The notes: generated by a model from the sequence alone, not told the origin. DNA of 64,000 bases from Cohnella kolymensis (GCF_000829465.1 NZ_JXAL01000033.1:124001-188000); one strand, 5' to 3'; shown: positions 9,244-19,502, counted from the first letter of the stretch. Translations and numbers: made by a program.

Positions 9244-9882
9244 ATGGAGTTTCCTCATATTTGGTTGTTTTTGGCCGCAGTCGTTGTTCTCGTCGTTACT
9301 CCAGGCCCGGCTGTTCTTTACATCATTGCGAGAAGCATCGATCAGGGAAGAACGGCCGGTCTATTGTCGGTGATGGGGATAGCCGTCGGCGGATTCGTTC
9401 ACGTGATCGCAGCAGCTGTCGGAATCTCCGCATTCCTTATGGCGTCCTCATTGGCCTTCAATATCGTCAAATATTTGGGAGCCGTGTATCTTTTATATCT
9501 AGGCTGCAAGAAGTTGTTCTTCTCACCTGCTGCGACGCCAGCGGAAATGCCAAAATTCGAGGCCAAAAAGCTTAAGAAAGTGTTTTTCGAAGCGGTTATC
9601 GTTGCCATTTTCAATCCGAAAACAGCACTATTCTTTCTCGCCTTTTTGCCGCAATTCATCTCACCCTCTGCCGGATCAACTCCACTTCAGTTTTTAACCT
9701 TAGGGTGTATTTTTCTTGTCATTGCTTTTATCAGTGACGGAACTTACGCGATTCTTGCATCCAGTCTTCGAAAATGGGTGACAGGGAGCCCCCTGAAATC
9801 CAAAATCCAAGACTGGTTTACCGGCGGAGCCTATATCGCAATGAGTATGGTTGCTGCCTTTACGCATGGCGGGCAAAAATAA
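9244..9882 (+). CDS. LysE/RhtB-family amino-acid exporter
   Basis: 212 residues, six hydrophobic segments, with the family signature TPGPAVLYIIARS near residues 20-32 and a second conserved stretch FNPKTALFFLAFLPQF. RhtB/LysE translocators export amino acids or their analogues by proton antiport. RBS AAAGGA is about 10 nt before the ATG. The gene runs divergently from the phosphotransferase pair and convergently into the helicase gene, with only 2 nt between the two stops and no terminator between them. Confidence 0.9.
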   Translation: MEFPHIWLFLAAVVVLVVTPGPAVLYIIARSIDQGRTAGLLSVMGIAVGGFVHVIAAAVGISAFLMASSLAFNIVKYLGAVYLLYLGCKKLFFSPAATPAEMPKFEAKKLKKVFFEAVIVAIFNPKTALFFLAFLPQFISPSAGSTPLQFLTLGCIFLVIAFISDGTYAILASSLRKWVTGSPLKSKIQDWFTGGAYIAMSMVAAFTHGGQK

Positions 9883-9884
9883 TC

Positions 9885-12800
9885 TCAATTCGACCAGAAT
9901 ACGAGGGATTTGAGGTCACGTTCCGCCCCAAGCTGCAGAAGCCGCTTGCCGGCGTCCGTGTCTGTTACTGTCTCTCCATCCCATAGATCCACTGAAATTT
10001 TTACTAAACCTTGCCTGCGGATGATAGATTGGAAGGCCGCTTTAAGCAGCGCCGCTTGTTCTTCCACAGGAGTGACCTCCGCATGGGAACCAGGCAGACT
10101 AAATATCCGCTTGCCATTGTTCTCAATCCAGTACAACCACCGATCACCTTTCAGCACCAAATAATTCCCCGGCTTACGGGCGAAGGACGCACCTTCAACC
10201 GATTGAGGCCAGTCGATGATTAACCCGAACGGGTTGGCCGGATCTGCGGAAGAGAGTACAGTGGACGATGTGTCCGAAGACACAGGCAGCGGCTTACGCA
10301 CCGTGTCGCTGAGCTCCCGTGTCGTGAACTGCAGCGTCGACATTCCTTTAATGAACGTGCCCCTTGTCAGTGCGCCCCACTCTTCCAAACGTTTTAACAT
10401 CGGATAGAAAGTATCCCAAGAGAATGGAGCAGCTTTCGCAGTCAGCTCCTTGTTGATCATTCCGTATCCCTTCAGCAAATGGTTCACCCAGGTCAAAACC
10501 GGCGACTCTGTTGCTGCGGCTTCCTCTCCTTGCGCAGAATATGCGTCCTCCTCGGACAGCATGCTTGTTGCGTACCAACGGCCCAGACCGGATCCCGTTT
10601 TCGCCCATCTGGAGCTTTTGACGTTGGCATGAAGCCGAAGAGGAGCGAACTGATCATTGGAGACGCGGCCTTCCCATACGAGCTCCAGTAAGTCCGGAAT
10701 CAGCTCCGAAGGCGGCTTGTCCGTTTCCCGGCTAAGCCGGGTGAGGAAGCTGGCGCCCCCCTCCTCCAAAAGTTTCAGAAGCTTCGGATGTTTGGTCGGC
10801 TCCTGTGTCGTACCGTTCAAGAAAGGCTCGTATAAAGACTTGGAGCTCGCAAGGAAAAAGGCGATTTTGCCTTCTTTGTCCCCTTCGTCTTTGCAGCCGA
10901 TCCATATGACTTCGCCCGATGCGCAAAGCAGATCAAGCTCTTCCTTCCGGTAATTCACCAGCCGGGTCGGAAAAAAATCGACTCCCAGTGAGACAGCGGA
11001 AAGAACAGTCCTTGCAGCCGTTCGATCACAGTGCGAAGCCCATTGCTGCCTTGCTGTTGTGTTCCTTGAAGCGCGTGCTGCATCATGGCGATTTGGCCGC
11101 ACCAGCGTGCCGGTTCTACCGGCTCTGCCTGATTGCGCGCATGGCGGATCGACAGCCGCACCAGCCGAGAGGCGACTTTGGAGCTTGTCCATAGCCGCTC
11201 CTCTTCATCGGCAGCGTGCGGCGCTTGCTCAATTAACCCGTTCGCAAGCAGTTGCTCCACCGCTTTTGTCGCTCGTTCTAAAGTAAGTGCGGGGTATCTG
11301 TCGCATAGATCGGCTTCAGTGAAGGAAAGCAGATGGTCGACGTAGCGCCCGAGCACGAAATTAACGGATTTCTCCGTCTCCGGAAATTCCGCGTACATTT
11401 CCTGTTCATCGGAACTGATCCAACGATATTCTCCGTCACCCTCTAGATCCAACGGCAGCGCACGTTCCTGATCCTGCAGCAGCTGCAGCCATTCCAGCGC
11501 CAGTTCCCCTGCCAGCTTCGTTAATTCTTGGGCGGTCAAGTCACCGCGGGTTTTAAGCAGAGCAGCGAGCTCGTCCGCATTGGTCGGACGGCGCTCAGGC
11601 TCGCTCATCCGACGGCTCTCCTGTTGTATGACTTCCTCGCTTATCGCATTGCCGAGCGTCTCCGATCCGAAAAGCTGACCGGCCATTTCCTTGCTTACGT
11701 TCATCAACTGGAGACGGATGGTTTCGTCCATTCCGTCGCCTTCGTATATTTTCATGTTCACATAATCCATTAGAAACTGTGAGGCGAAAGGAGAGGGAAA
11801 CGGCGTCTCCCGCACGACAAACTCCATCTCATTTGCCGCTAATTGTCCCAGCACACGTTTGAGGTCGTCATAGCCCAAATAATCGTGGAGGCATTCGGAC
11901 ATGGCTTCCCTTAGGTAAGGAAAATGTTCCGCATAGGGCATCGCATCGCGGAGGAGCGCTTCGCTGCGAAGCCGTTTCTGCCACATTGGAGTGCGGCTGA
12001 AGCTGCGAGAAAGCAGCAGCGAAGTCTCCGCGATTCTGCGGAAAGCGATTCCCAGCAGCGGTGAACCGCTAATGCCTTCCGTTAGCAGTTCCTCCAGATT
12101 CGCAGGTGTCACATGATAGATCGCCTGAAGCCATGACGAATCCCACTCGGGCAGCACGAATTCAATGCCGTTGTCCTTGGCGTTACCATATAAGCGGTAC
12201 GGAAGCAGCCTCTCGAACTGCCGCTCAATGGCGAGCAGCCAGGCGCGATTCACCTTGCGGCCGAAGTGGTTATGCAGAATCACATGTGTCTGGTTCATCA
12301 CATCGCGATAATACTCAATGACGATCTGCCGATCCGTAGGCAATGCGCAGGCATGATGTTGCGAACGCACAAGGGTAAGCAGCTCTTCCGAGGTCAACCT
12401 GTCCATTCCGTAAACCTCTTGCAACCAATCGACCGCTTGCTTATTCAGCTCCGCTTCGTTGGTCGACGCCGTTTCGTCCGAGAGTTGCAGCCGTGCTTCA
12501 ACTGCACGCAGAAAAGCGCCGATTTCCACACCGACTTCATAACTGCGGGCGCCCGCTTCGTTGCGCCAAAAAGGAATCTGGCTGAACCGGTTACCCGCCT
12601 CCGACACATAAACCCGATCATTACGGATCTCGCGAACCATCCACGAGCTTGTCCCAAGTTGAAATACGTCGCCGACGCGGGTCTCGAGAATGAATTCTTC
12701 ATCGAGCTCGCCGAGATGGGCCCGGCTGTCCAGATGATGCACCGGATAGTTGCCGCTCTGCGGGATGGTTCCCGCACCGGTTAAAGCGGCCATCGATGTG

Positions 12801-14278
12801 TTTTTTCTTTTGCGTATCATGTTTGTGTCGCGATCCCAGTCGAGAAGCGGGCGGGCGAACGGGTAGAATCCGGCCAACACCTGCAGCATTTGTTCCAACC
12901 GTTGCAGAGGATAATGGTGATAACTGTCACTATGCATGATAAGGCGGTGCAGACTGGCCACCTTCCAATCGCCCATGGCCGCCATTGCGGTCACGTGCTG
13001 GGAAAGCACGTCCATCGGACCTTGCGGGATACGAATATCTTCTATTTCACGATGGGCAATCTGTCGACTTAGCACTGCAAGCTCCGGTAAGACAGCTTTC
13101 TGCCGTGCCAACAGGAGTCCGCAGCTGGCTTCCCCGACGGCATGGCCGGCCCGGCCGATCCGCTGAATGCCTCTTGCGGCTTCCTGCGGAGAATCGACTT
13201 GTATAACCAGATCGATATGACCGACATCGATACCCAGCTCAAGCGATGAGGTCGCCACAATACAGCGAAGCGTCCCCTCCTTGAGCATCCGTTCCACTTC
13301 AAGACGCCGCTCCCGGGATATGCTGCCGTGGTGGGAACGTGCCATTTCGTAGCCTACATGATCATTAAGGCGTAAACATAATCTTTCGCACAATCGACGA
13401 CTGTTCACAAACAGCAATACCGAGCAGCAGCCTTCCATCGCATGCATAATACGTTCCAACAGCGGCTGCCACACTTCTTCCCTCGTCGTGATCGGCTTGC
13501 TATTATCCGGCATGGTGACCAAGACGCGGATGTCTTTGCTCATCGTGCTCTCTACGATTGTCACCGGGCGGGGGCTCATTCCGATCACGTCCGAATCCGT
13601 AGATTCCTCCGTTTCCTGCCATCCCGCTAGAAAACGCGCAACACGATCCAGCGGCTTCTGCGTTGCCGACACCCCGATGCGCTGAGGCGCTTGCATGCAT
13701 CCATGTGCCAGCCGTTCAAGGGACAGCGACAAATGTGCGCCTCGCTTATCGGCCGCCAGATCGTGAATCTCATCCACAATCACTTGTTCAACCGTCTGCA
13801 AGATCTTGCGTCCTTTGTCCGAGGTCAGCATGATAAAGAGTGATTCCGGCGTGGTGATCAGCACATCCGGAGGATTACGCATGATGGCTGCCCGTTTGCT
13901 TTGGCTCGTATCACCTGTCCGGACTTCGCATCGGATCCCCGGCCATTCGACATCGCTCTCAGCCGCGCGGCCTTCCAACTGTTCGACGAACTGGAGCACA
14001 TGATGATGAATGTCATTGTTCAGAGCTTTCAGCGGAGTGATATATAAGATTTTGACGCCTTTATTCGGGCTTGAGTTTTTTGATCGGACTACATTGTCCA
14101 GACACGGCAGCAATGCCGCCAACGTTTTGCCTGATCCTGTGGGAGCCGCAATTAAAGTATGGCTGCCTTCATTAATGGCTTGCCAGGCCTGCTTTTGGAC
14201 ATCGGTAGGCAGTCCGAATGATTCCGAGAACCAGGCGGAAAGCACAGGATGAAAAGGGATTGCTCTCTCCTCGGACAC
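9885..14278 (-). CDS. lhr: Lhr-type large DEAD/DEAH helicase, disrupted by a -1 frameshift
   Basis: Superfamily 2 helicase of the Lhr class: Walker A PTGSGKT (46-52), motif II DEIH, SATQ and motif VI QRIGRAGHAVGE, followed by a long Lhr C-terminal region. Frame 1 (14278-10955) encodes 1107 residues and ends at a TGA just after HWESIFFRPGW. The homologous continuation FFPTRLVNYRKEELDLLCASGEVIWIG lies in the -1 frame and runs to 9885. Joined, the protein has about 1464 residues, the usual Lhr length. The switch point is a run of seven T (complement of A at 10971-10977) reading T TTT TTC, a good slippery heptamer. The start is GTG with GGAGG 9 nt upstream. It could be a sequencing error, a true mutation or programmed/transcriptional slippage. 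Lhr proteins act in nucleic-acid repair. Confidence 0.85.
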
Positions 14279-14291
14279 TCCGGTCGCCTCC

Positions 14292-15107
14292 TCAGCTTGT
14301 CGTTGTAAACCTTATATCCAGTACTTGCCCACTCTCCACGAAACCAATCTTCTTATAGATTTTATTGGCGTCCGGATTCTGTGAATCTGCGTATAACATC
14401 GGTACTAAAGACTCGCTTTCTAGTATTGCACACAATCCGGTAACGATAGCAGTTGCATATCCGTTCTTGCGATAAGAAGCCGGGGTATAAACAGCATTGA
14501 TCCTTGCTTGTCTCGGAGCACGATGCGCGATATTAGCCATCGATACCGGACGCTCATCCACAATCCAGAGGTGCAAGTTACCGCTTTTGATCATCCCCTC
14601 TGCCACAGCAAGTTGGCTTACGGGATCAACTGTCTCCTCATAGGCTGCCTGCAAAAAGCCTGCCAGAAACTCCGCTATCGTCTCCACATGTTGTTCAGCA
14701 GCAGCTTGAATTCTACCGGGAATATTGGCTTTCACTATTTGTGGACAGCAGTAGGCTTGCAGCAGCTTATAGGAATGGTATTCAACATTGTGTACCTCAG
14801 AAAAAGCCCATGCAAACATCTCCGCTGCTCGGGGTTCTCCCGTAATTCCGGGCGACGGTGTTCCTCCCAAATAATCAATTAATTGTTTGATCATTACTTT
14901 TCTTTGCTCGTCCGCCACTTGATCTGCAATCCATAACCAACCATTGTTACCGGGTGTTTGAGCAAAAACCATTGTTCCGTCATTGTATTTTAGACATGTT
15001 GCGTCTTCTGACTCCGTAATTCTGTGAATTAAATTGTACTGAACTTCATCTTTCATAAAGAGTTCTTCACTCAACAGGGGGTCGTTTGCCGATAGTTTTT
15101 GTAACAT
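14292..15107 (-). CDS. GNAT-family N-acetyltransferase
   Basis: 271 residues. The C-terminal half carries the GNAT acetyl-CoA site: beta-4 NAVYTPASYRKNGYATAIVTGL (R-x-x-G-x-A variant) and the later ANKIYKKIGFVESG. The N-terminal half is a second, divergent lobe as in the two-domain acetyltransferases of Bacilli. The acceptor is unknown. GAGG lies 6 nt before the ATG. It sits 13 nt from both its neighbours in a minus-strand run (MerR, stalk protein, GNAT, Lhr helicase). Confidence 0.88.
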   Translation of the reverse strand: MLQKLSANDPLLSEELFMKDEVQYNLIHRITESEDATCLKYNDGTMVFAQTPGNNGWLWIADQVADEQRKVMIKQLIDYLGGTPSPGITGEPRAAEMFAWAFSEVHNVEYHSYKLLQAYCCPQIVKANIPGRIQAAAEQHVETIAEFLAGFLQAAYEETVDPVSQLAVAEGMIKSGNLHLWIVDERPVSMANIAHRAPRQARINAVYTPASYRKNGYATAIVTGLCAILESESLVPMLYADSQNPDANKIYKKIGFVESGQVLDIRFTTTS

Positions 15108-15120
15108 ACGTTTCCTCGTT

Positions 15121-16272
15121 TCATTTCAGCTTAAAGCTAAACATGTGGTCCTTATTATCAAAAATACTGTGATAGGAAAAATGGAGCTGTCCGTCTTTTT
15201 CACTTTCGAATTTAATATGGTCACCATGATAGGGTACATCGTTCGTCTCAGCATATTCTTGTTCTTGGGCGTTCAATTGTTTGTAGATCTGCGTCGTATC
15301 GCCGGTTTCCAAGTCAATAAGCGTCAAAAGACCCGTTGTGTTCGGCCTGACTAGCGCATATGTTTGCCCGATTCCCTCGACTGAGAACGTTTCGTCGTTC
15401 CCGGTCATTGCGACCAGATCATACTCTTTCGTTAATTTACCGGTCGCATCAAGCAGAAATATCGCTTTTCCATCAGTCATGACCTGATGGCGGCCGTCGA
15501 AAGTCACATTCGGCGTATACCGCTGCCAGTAATGAACCTTGGTTTGTTTCACAATGGCCCCCTTAACGATTAATGCGGTATACACATCCGTATTGAGCAG
15601 CGGCTCTCCGTAGTAATCCTCTACAATCAGCTGGTCTACGCCCCCGGATGAAGCAAGCTTCATTGTGCTGAACCTTTGCAAATCAATATTCATAGCTCCA
15701 AGCAGATTCGGTTGGCTGTCGTAAGGCTTCGCTAGAAACACCTGACCGTTTTTTCGATTCAGCCAATAGAATGAATTCACGCCTATCACTGTATCGAAAT
15801 CAAGCTTATGGGTTATATCGACTGTCTGACTTTTACTATTCCAATTTACCGAAGCCCCCAGTATTTCCGCTGCTGCGCGGAAAGGAACATACACATGGCT
15901 TTCTTTCACGATCGGCGTGGCAGAGAGCTTGACTTCAGCTCCATTCCTAGTCACGGTCGCTTTTCCTAGAGTAAGAACAATGGTCTGATCCGGCCGTGTA
16001 ATGATCACCTTCTTCGTATGACTTTGCCACACTACAACCGCTTTCAATGCGCTGGAAATCTCCCGCAGCGGTAGATATACAGTGCCCTTTGACACGTAAG
16101 GGTTCGATTCCGGTGTATATAATGCGCCATTCATCATAATCGTTATCGCTTGACTGGCAGTAGCAGCAGCGGACACCGAATGATAGGACGAAATTACACT
16201 TCCGGCAAGCAGCCCTGCTGCCAGACAAGCGGAAATGGCGGAAAGCTTTAACCTCGGTAGCGTTGATTTCAT
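15121..16272 (-). CDS. secreted protein with copper-amine-oxidase-type stalk domain
   Basis: 383 residues. A signal peptide (MKSTLPRLKLSAISACLAAG, cleavage near VSA-AA) is followed by a copper amine oxidase N-terminal-like (stalk, pfam07833) domain at about 42-150, with the typical VYLPLREISSAL and VYVPFRAAAEILGA repeats. The rest is a beta-propeller-like region with repeated hydrophobic strands (FLLDATGKLTKEYDL, LTLIDLETGDTTQIY). Such stalk domains are abundant on Paenibacillus surface proteins; the C-terminal part has no recognised enzyme motif. It follows the MerR gene by 28 nt. Confidence 0.82.
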   Translation of the reverse strand: MKSTLPRLKLSAISACLAAGLLAGSVISSYHSVSAAATASQAITIMMNGALYTPESNPYVSKGTVYLPLREISSALKAVVVWQSHTKKVIITRPDQTIVLTLGKATVTRNGAEVKLSATPIVKESHVYVPFRAAAEILGASVNWNSKSQTVDITHKLDFDTVIGVNSFYWLNRKNGQVFLAKPYDSQPNLLGAMNIDLQRFSTMKLASSGGVDQLIVEDYYGEPLLNTDVYTALIVKGAIVKQTKVHYWQRYTPNVTFDGRHQVMTDGKAIFLLDATGKLTKEYDLVAMTGNDETFSVEGIGQTYALVRPNTTGLLTLIDLETGDTTQIYKQLNAQEQEYAETNDVPYHGDHIKFESEKDGQLHFSYHSIFDNKDHMFSFKLK

Positions 16273-16300
16273 AGAAAATCATCATCCCTTCTGTTCTTTT

Positions 16301-16660
16301 TTACACCAATAACAGTTTTACTTCTTCGAGCTGCTTCTCCAGCTTCATTCTTCTTTCACGCAACAAATCTTCCTCATTGCGAAGCATCTCCAGGTGGTTG
16401 GTCAAATGTAGAATCACCTCTCGCACCAATCCTTGTTCCCCGCATCCGATCGCCCTTTTCAAGTCAAACAGCAATTGAATATCTTTTAAGGACAAACCCA
16501 TCCCTTTCAATTCCAGAATGACCTGAAAATCCAGAACTTCCTTTTGCCCATATTCCCTCCGGCTCTTAACACGTTTGGGTGTTACAAGATTCAAATCTTC
16601 ATAGTGCCGGACCGTTTCTTTGGTGGTGTTCAGCAGTGCGATAAACTCGCTGATTTTCAT
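16301..16660 (-). CDS. MerR-family transcriptional regulator
   Basis: 119 residues: a winged helix-turn-helix (KISEFIALLNTTKETVRHYEDLNLVTPKR), a second recognition segment GMGLSLKDIQLLFDL and a long coiled-coil dimerisation helix (RNEEDLLRERRMKLEKQLEEVKLLL). There is no C-terminal ligand domain and only one cysteine, so it is not a classic metal sensor. GGAG lies about 8-11 nt before the ATG. The divergent intergenic region contains a MerR-type promoter (16689-16719), pointing to control of the membrane gene at 16761 and probably of itself. Confidence 0.9.
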   Translation of the reverse strand: MKISEFIALLNTTKETVRHYEDLNLVTPKRVKSRREYGQKEVLDFQVILELKGMGLSLKDIQLLFDLKRAIGCGEQGLVREVILHLTNHLEMLRNEEDLLRERRMKLEKQLEEVKLLLV

Positions 16661-16688
16661 AGCGGCCAGCTCCTTTGTGGATTGAGGG

Positions 16689-16719
16689 TTGACATGTGGT
16701 TAACCACACTCCTTTTAAT
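16689..16719 (+). promoter_or_regulatory. MerR-type promoter with 14-bp palindromic operator in a 19-bp spacer
   Basis: -35 TTGACA (16689-16694) and -10 TTTAAT (16714-16719) are separated by 19 bp, the over-long spacing that MerR activators correct by DNA distortion. The perfect palindrome TGTGGTTAACCACA (16695-16708) lies within the spacer. It faces the gene at 16761 and lies between it and the divergent merR-like gene. Confidence 0.8.
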
Positions 16720-16760
16720 GATGTCATCGGCTTTGGTCGAATGATAAAGGGAGTGGTGAG

Positions 16761-17084
16761 ATGACGATTAACGAATGGATTGCGGTCTGCACAGCATGCT
16801 TGTATGGAGTGATCACAGCATCGGGCAGTGTAATGCAGATCAGTCGAAAAATGATACCTCTGTGGTCGGCTTCCGGAATGTTGATCGGCGGTATGTATTT
16901 GCTTGCCGTTGGAGTACTTATTATTGCGAACCCGCTGGCGGAGATTTTGATGCTTCCGGGTCTCGTACTACTTCATGTGTTGGCCGTTGTCAACGGGTTT
17001 CATATGCACGGCCGAATAAACTTAAGCCATCACATAATTCGACTGGTTCTGTCTTCCATTATAGCAATATTATTATTGGTATAG
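16761..17084 (+). CDS. small membrane protein, probable MerR target
   Basis: 107 residues with about four hydrophobic segments and a short loop FHMHGRINLSHH holding three histidines. It starts with ATG after GGAGTGGTGAG. No transporter family is recognised. Its promoter has the MerR signature described at 16689-16719, so its expression should respond to the signal sensed by the adjacent regulator; the histidine cluster would fit a metal or redox signal but this is speculative. Confidence 0.75.
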   Translation: MTINEWIAVCTACLYGVITASGSVMQISRKMIPLWSASGMLIGGMYLLAVGVLIIANPLAEILMLPGLVLLHVLAVVNGFHMHGRINLSHHIIRLVLSSIIAILLLV

Positions 17085-17097
17085 AGTTTTTTGCACA

Positions 17098-17130
17098 GCA
17101 AAAAGCCGTGGATGAACAAGTTCACCCACG
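17098..17130 (-). terminator. Rho-independent terminator for the XapX gene
   Basis: On the minus strand a 12-13 bp stem (GCCGTGG-x-TGAAC / GTTCA-x-CCACGGC) with a 2-3 nt loop is followed by TTTTTG. It lies just after the stop of the XapX-domain gene and before the convergent membrane gene. Confidence 0.8.
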
Positions 17131-17142
17131 GCTCTGTGCCCT

Positions 17143-17310
17143 TTATCTCAACCAGTCAAGCACCCGTTCGGTGAGCACGCCGCCCAAGAAAATTCCCACG
17201 ATGCCGATAATCCCTGATAGAACCGGCGGGGCAGGCAACGGCAGCTTAAGTAATTTAAAAATGCATCCCACGATGAGTCCCGTTACCAGTGCCAGGATCA
17301 ATTCTTTCAT
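17143..17310 (-). CDS. XapX-domain small membrane protein
   Basis: 55-residue ORF. The product has two membrane helices: KELILALVTGLIVGCIFKLL and SGIIGIVGIFLGGVLTERV. The central LPLPAPPVLSGIIGIVGIF motif is characteristic of XapX/DUF1427 proteins, small membrane proteins of unknown function found mostly in bacteria. GGAGGG sits about 9 nt before the ATG. It has its own terminator. It is translated away from the YcxB/esterase/lipoprotein cluster and may belong to the same transcript. Confidence 0.85.
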   Translation of the reverse strand: MKELILALVTGLIVGCIFKLLKLPLPAPPVLSGIIGIVGIFLGGVLTERVLDWLR

Positions 17311-17405
17311 TCGTTACTGCCCTCCAACTTCAACGATAAGTAAATGTTGAACATCATTATTTTATCCTTCGTTGACTACCGTCAACCGTATTCGTTTTAC
17401 GTCTG

Positions 17406-17900
17406 TTATTTTATCACTTTCTCTCGGACCAGCTGTTTAAATTGTTTTAATTGTTCATCTGTAAAAACTCGCTTGGGTATGATCGTCTGACCCCTTTTAC
17501 CGTAGGTTAGCATAACGAAATCTTTTGTTTCTTTCATCCCGTTGTAGTAATCCCAATCAAGGTTCGCGTTGATACTCCCTGCATTAAATACAATTCCATC
17601 ATCTGAAAAGGATAAAAAGTACTCTTTCCTATACTTGGGCTCTTTTCTGAACAACATCACTGGAACGATATAGTTTCTAGCAATAATAACGAATACGTAT
17701 AGCAAGGAAACGAGGATCATGAATGAACTGAAGAAACCGTATTGATCATTCGCTAATAAATATATGCCGTATGCAAATAGCAGCGTTACTATGAGCAAAT
17801 CGAACGCAATTCGTTTCGTATCCCCATGGGATTGGATCATCGCCGATTTAAACTCTTGTTCACTGTATTTAAACTTAAGGTCTATGATGCTATTCTTCAT
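17406..17900 (-). CDS. YcxB-like membrane protein
   Basis: 164 residues with two membrane helices (about 33-50 and 57-80) and a cytoplasmic C-terminal YcxB-like domain: YRKEYFLSFSDDGI, YYNGMKETKDFVMLTYGKRG, PKRVFTDEQLKQFKQLVREKV. The family is uncharacterised. It lies 6 nt from the esterase gene and is the last gene of the lipoprotein/esterase/YcxB set. A 6-bp stem (GTTGAC/GTCAAC at 17371-17386) lies after the stop but has no T tract, so no confident terminator is assigned. Confidence 0.82.
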   Translation of the reverse strand: MKNSIIDLKFKYSEQEFKSAMIQSHGDTKRIAFDLLIVTLLFAYGIYLLANDQYGFFSSFMILVSLLYVFVIIARNYIVPVMLFRKEPKYRKEYFLSFSDDGIVFNAGSINANLDWDYYNGMKETKDFVMLTYGKRGQTIIPKRVFTDEQLKQFKQLVREKVIK

Positions 17901-17906
17901 TGGGCG

Positions 17907-18821
17907 TTATTTCTCCTTTTCCATCGGATCAGAATAAAACATTAAGTATTGGGCAATTTGGCGAGACCAATATTTATAATCATGACCACCAGGTTGGATT
18001 ACATACTGGACATTCATTTTGTTCGCTGTCAGCATGGTAAACAACGTTTTGTTGCCCTCAATTAACCAAGAATGATCCATATCACCATGATCTAAATACA
18101 CCGATAGCCCATTATTAACGACATGATCTGCTAAGTAGACCGGGTCAATATTCTCTCTGTCACGTCCGTTCTGGAATAACCATCCAATGCCTGAACCTGC
18201 GTTTACGTCAAGCCTTAGCGCTGCGCTGTGACCCCCAACCTTGCTAAATAGATCAGGATGAGCAAATGCCAAATACAGTGCGCTGAAGCCGCCCATCGAA
18301 AGGCCGCCGACATAGCGTCCGTCCCTGCTTTGAATGGTGCTGTAGTTTGAATCCACATAGGGAATCAACTCTTTAACAATAAAGTCTTCATATAATCCTT
18401 CATTGTGGTCTCCAACCTTTTTATTAGTCGAAGATGTGTTTACCCCATAACTATTGTCAATCATTGGGCTCACAATGATCATAGGCTTTATCTTCTGTTC
18501 TTTGATTAGACGGTCGGCGGTTCGGTCGATATGAGCTGCACTTATTCCAAAAAATCCGTTAAACCAACTGTTTTCATTACCGTCTTTTCCATGCAGCAAA
18601 TAAAGCACCGGGTATTTCTGCGCTTCATTGTACCCATGCGGCAAATAGATATTTACGTTTTGATTTTTCATTAAGGAATTACTATATATCTCAGTTTCAA
18701 TAATACGCGGATGATAGAATTCACAGATGATTGCGCCGAAGTTAAAGCCGTTCATCACCAATACGACTAGAAGCAGTAAGGAAATTACTGAAATAATGCT
18801 TTTACTAACTTTCTTATACAT
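17907..18821 (-). CDS. esterase-D-like alpha/beta hydrolase, membrane-anchored
   Basis: 304 residues. An N-terminal signal anchor (SIISVISLLLLVVLVM) leads into an esterase D-type fold with LYLLHGKDGNENSW, nucleophile elbow GLSMGG (Ser), and catalytic His in PGGHDYKYW. Relatives are carboxylesterases, S-formylglutathione hydrolase and mycolyltransferase-like enzymes. It is probably attached to the outer face of the membrane. It sits 12 nt downstream of a lipoprotein gene and upstream of a YcxB-like gene. Confidence 0.88.
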   Translation of the reverse strand: MYKKVSKSIISVISLLLLVVLVMNGFNFGAIICEFYHPRIIETEIYSNSLMKNQNVNIYLPHGYNEAQKYPVLYLLHGKDGNENSWFNGFFGISAAHIDRTADRLIKEQKIKPMIIVSPMIDNSYGVNTSSTNKKVGDHNEGLYEDFIVKELIPYVDSNYSTIQSRDGRYVGGLSMGGFSALYLAFAHPDLFSKVGGHSAALRLDVNAGSGIGWLFQNGRDRENIDPVYLADHVVNNGLSVYLDHGDMDHSWLIEGNKTLFTMLTANKMNVQYVIQPGGHDYKYWSRQIAQYLMFYSDPMEKEK

Positions 18822-18833
18822 GCTTTCCCTCGC

Positions 18834-19502
18834 TCATTGAGTGCTTACCGTTATGGCGACTCGAATCGGCGGATTTGACTCCATCTGTGTTCTCCCGGAT
18901 GTGATCGCCAATTTTTGTCCCTGGTCTGTTTTGTCAAAGACATCTTTATCAACGATATACCATGCCGAATCGCTGTCGTTTGTTTCAGAAACCACTAAAA
19001 GTTCGGAATATTTTCCATTTGTTCTTTTATCCACAACAATTCCATCCATTGGTTTCTGTGGTTCAGTCCATGACAAAATCTCTTTTATCTTGTACGCTGC
19101 GGACTCGGACAGAGTATACATTTTCATCGTATTTTCCAAATTCATCATAGAACCGCCATGCTTCTTTTCGTCGATCCAAAGATAGTATTCCGCGGTACCG
19201 AGTACTACTTTATAGGGTGGAAATATCATTTTCACTGCTCCAGGCATTGGCTCTGCCGTTTCAAACGCATCAAGAAATACATTAATTCTATCTTTATCAG
19301 TTATCGTGTGCAGGAGGGAAACGACTGCATCGGATCCTGGACTAGCGGCGGCTTTCATCTGGTAAACAGCAAGTTTTTCATTGGATCCGGGCATGGGTTT
19401 CGCTGACTGCTCGGATGGCTGTGTTGCTGGAGTTATCGTGTTTGGCGATTGACAGCCTGCAATAATTATAAATATTACCATTAAAGAAATAACTTTTCTC
19501 AT
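18834..19502 (-). CDS. lipoprotein of unknown function
   Basis: 222 residues with a lipobox (IIIAGC, lipidated Cys at about 16) after a short hydrophobic signal, so it is anchored to the outer face of the cytoplasmic membrane. The mature part is hydrophilic with a central segment DRINVFLDAFETAEPMPG and PPYKVVLGTAEYYLWIDEK; no known domain is recognised. TAGGAGGC is 8 nt before the ATG. It heads the lipoprotein/esterase/YcxB cluster. Confidence 0.85.
   Translation of the reverse strand: MRKVISLMVIFIIIAGCQSPNTITPATQPSEQSAKPMPGSNEKLAVYQMKAAASPGSDAVVSLLHTITDKDRINVFLDAFETAEPMPGAVKMIFPPYKVVLGTAEYYLWIDEKKHGGSMMNLENTMKMYTLSESAAYKIKEILSWTEPQKPMDGIVVDKRTNGKYSELLVVSETNDSDSAWYIVDKDVFDKTDQGQKLAITSGRTQMESNPPIRVAITVSTQ

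Noticed and set aside
10348-10608. Small minus-strand ORF inside the Lhr C-terminal part.
   Set aside because: It is an alternative frame of the frameshifted helicase gene without its own start signal.
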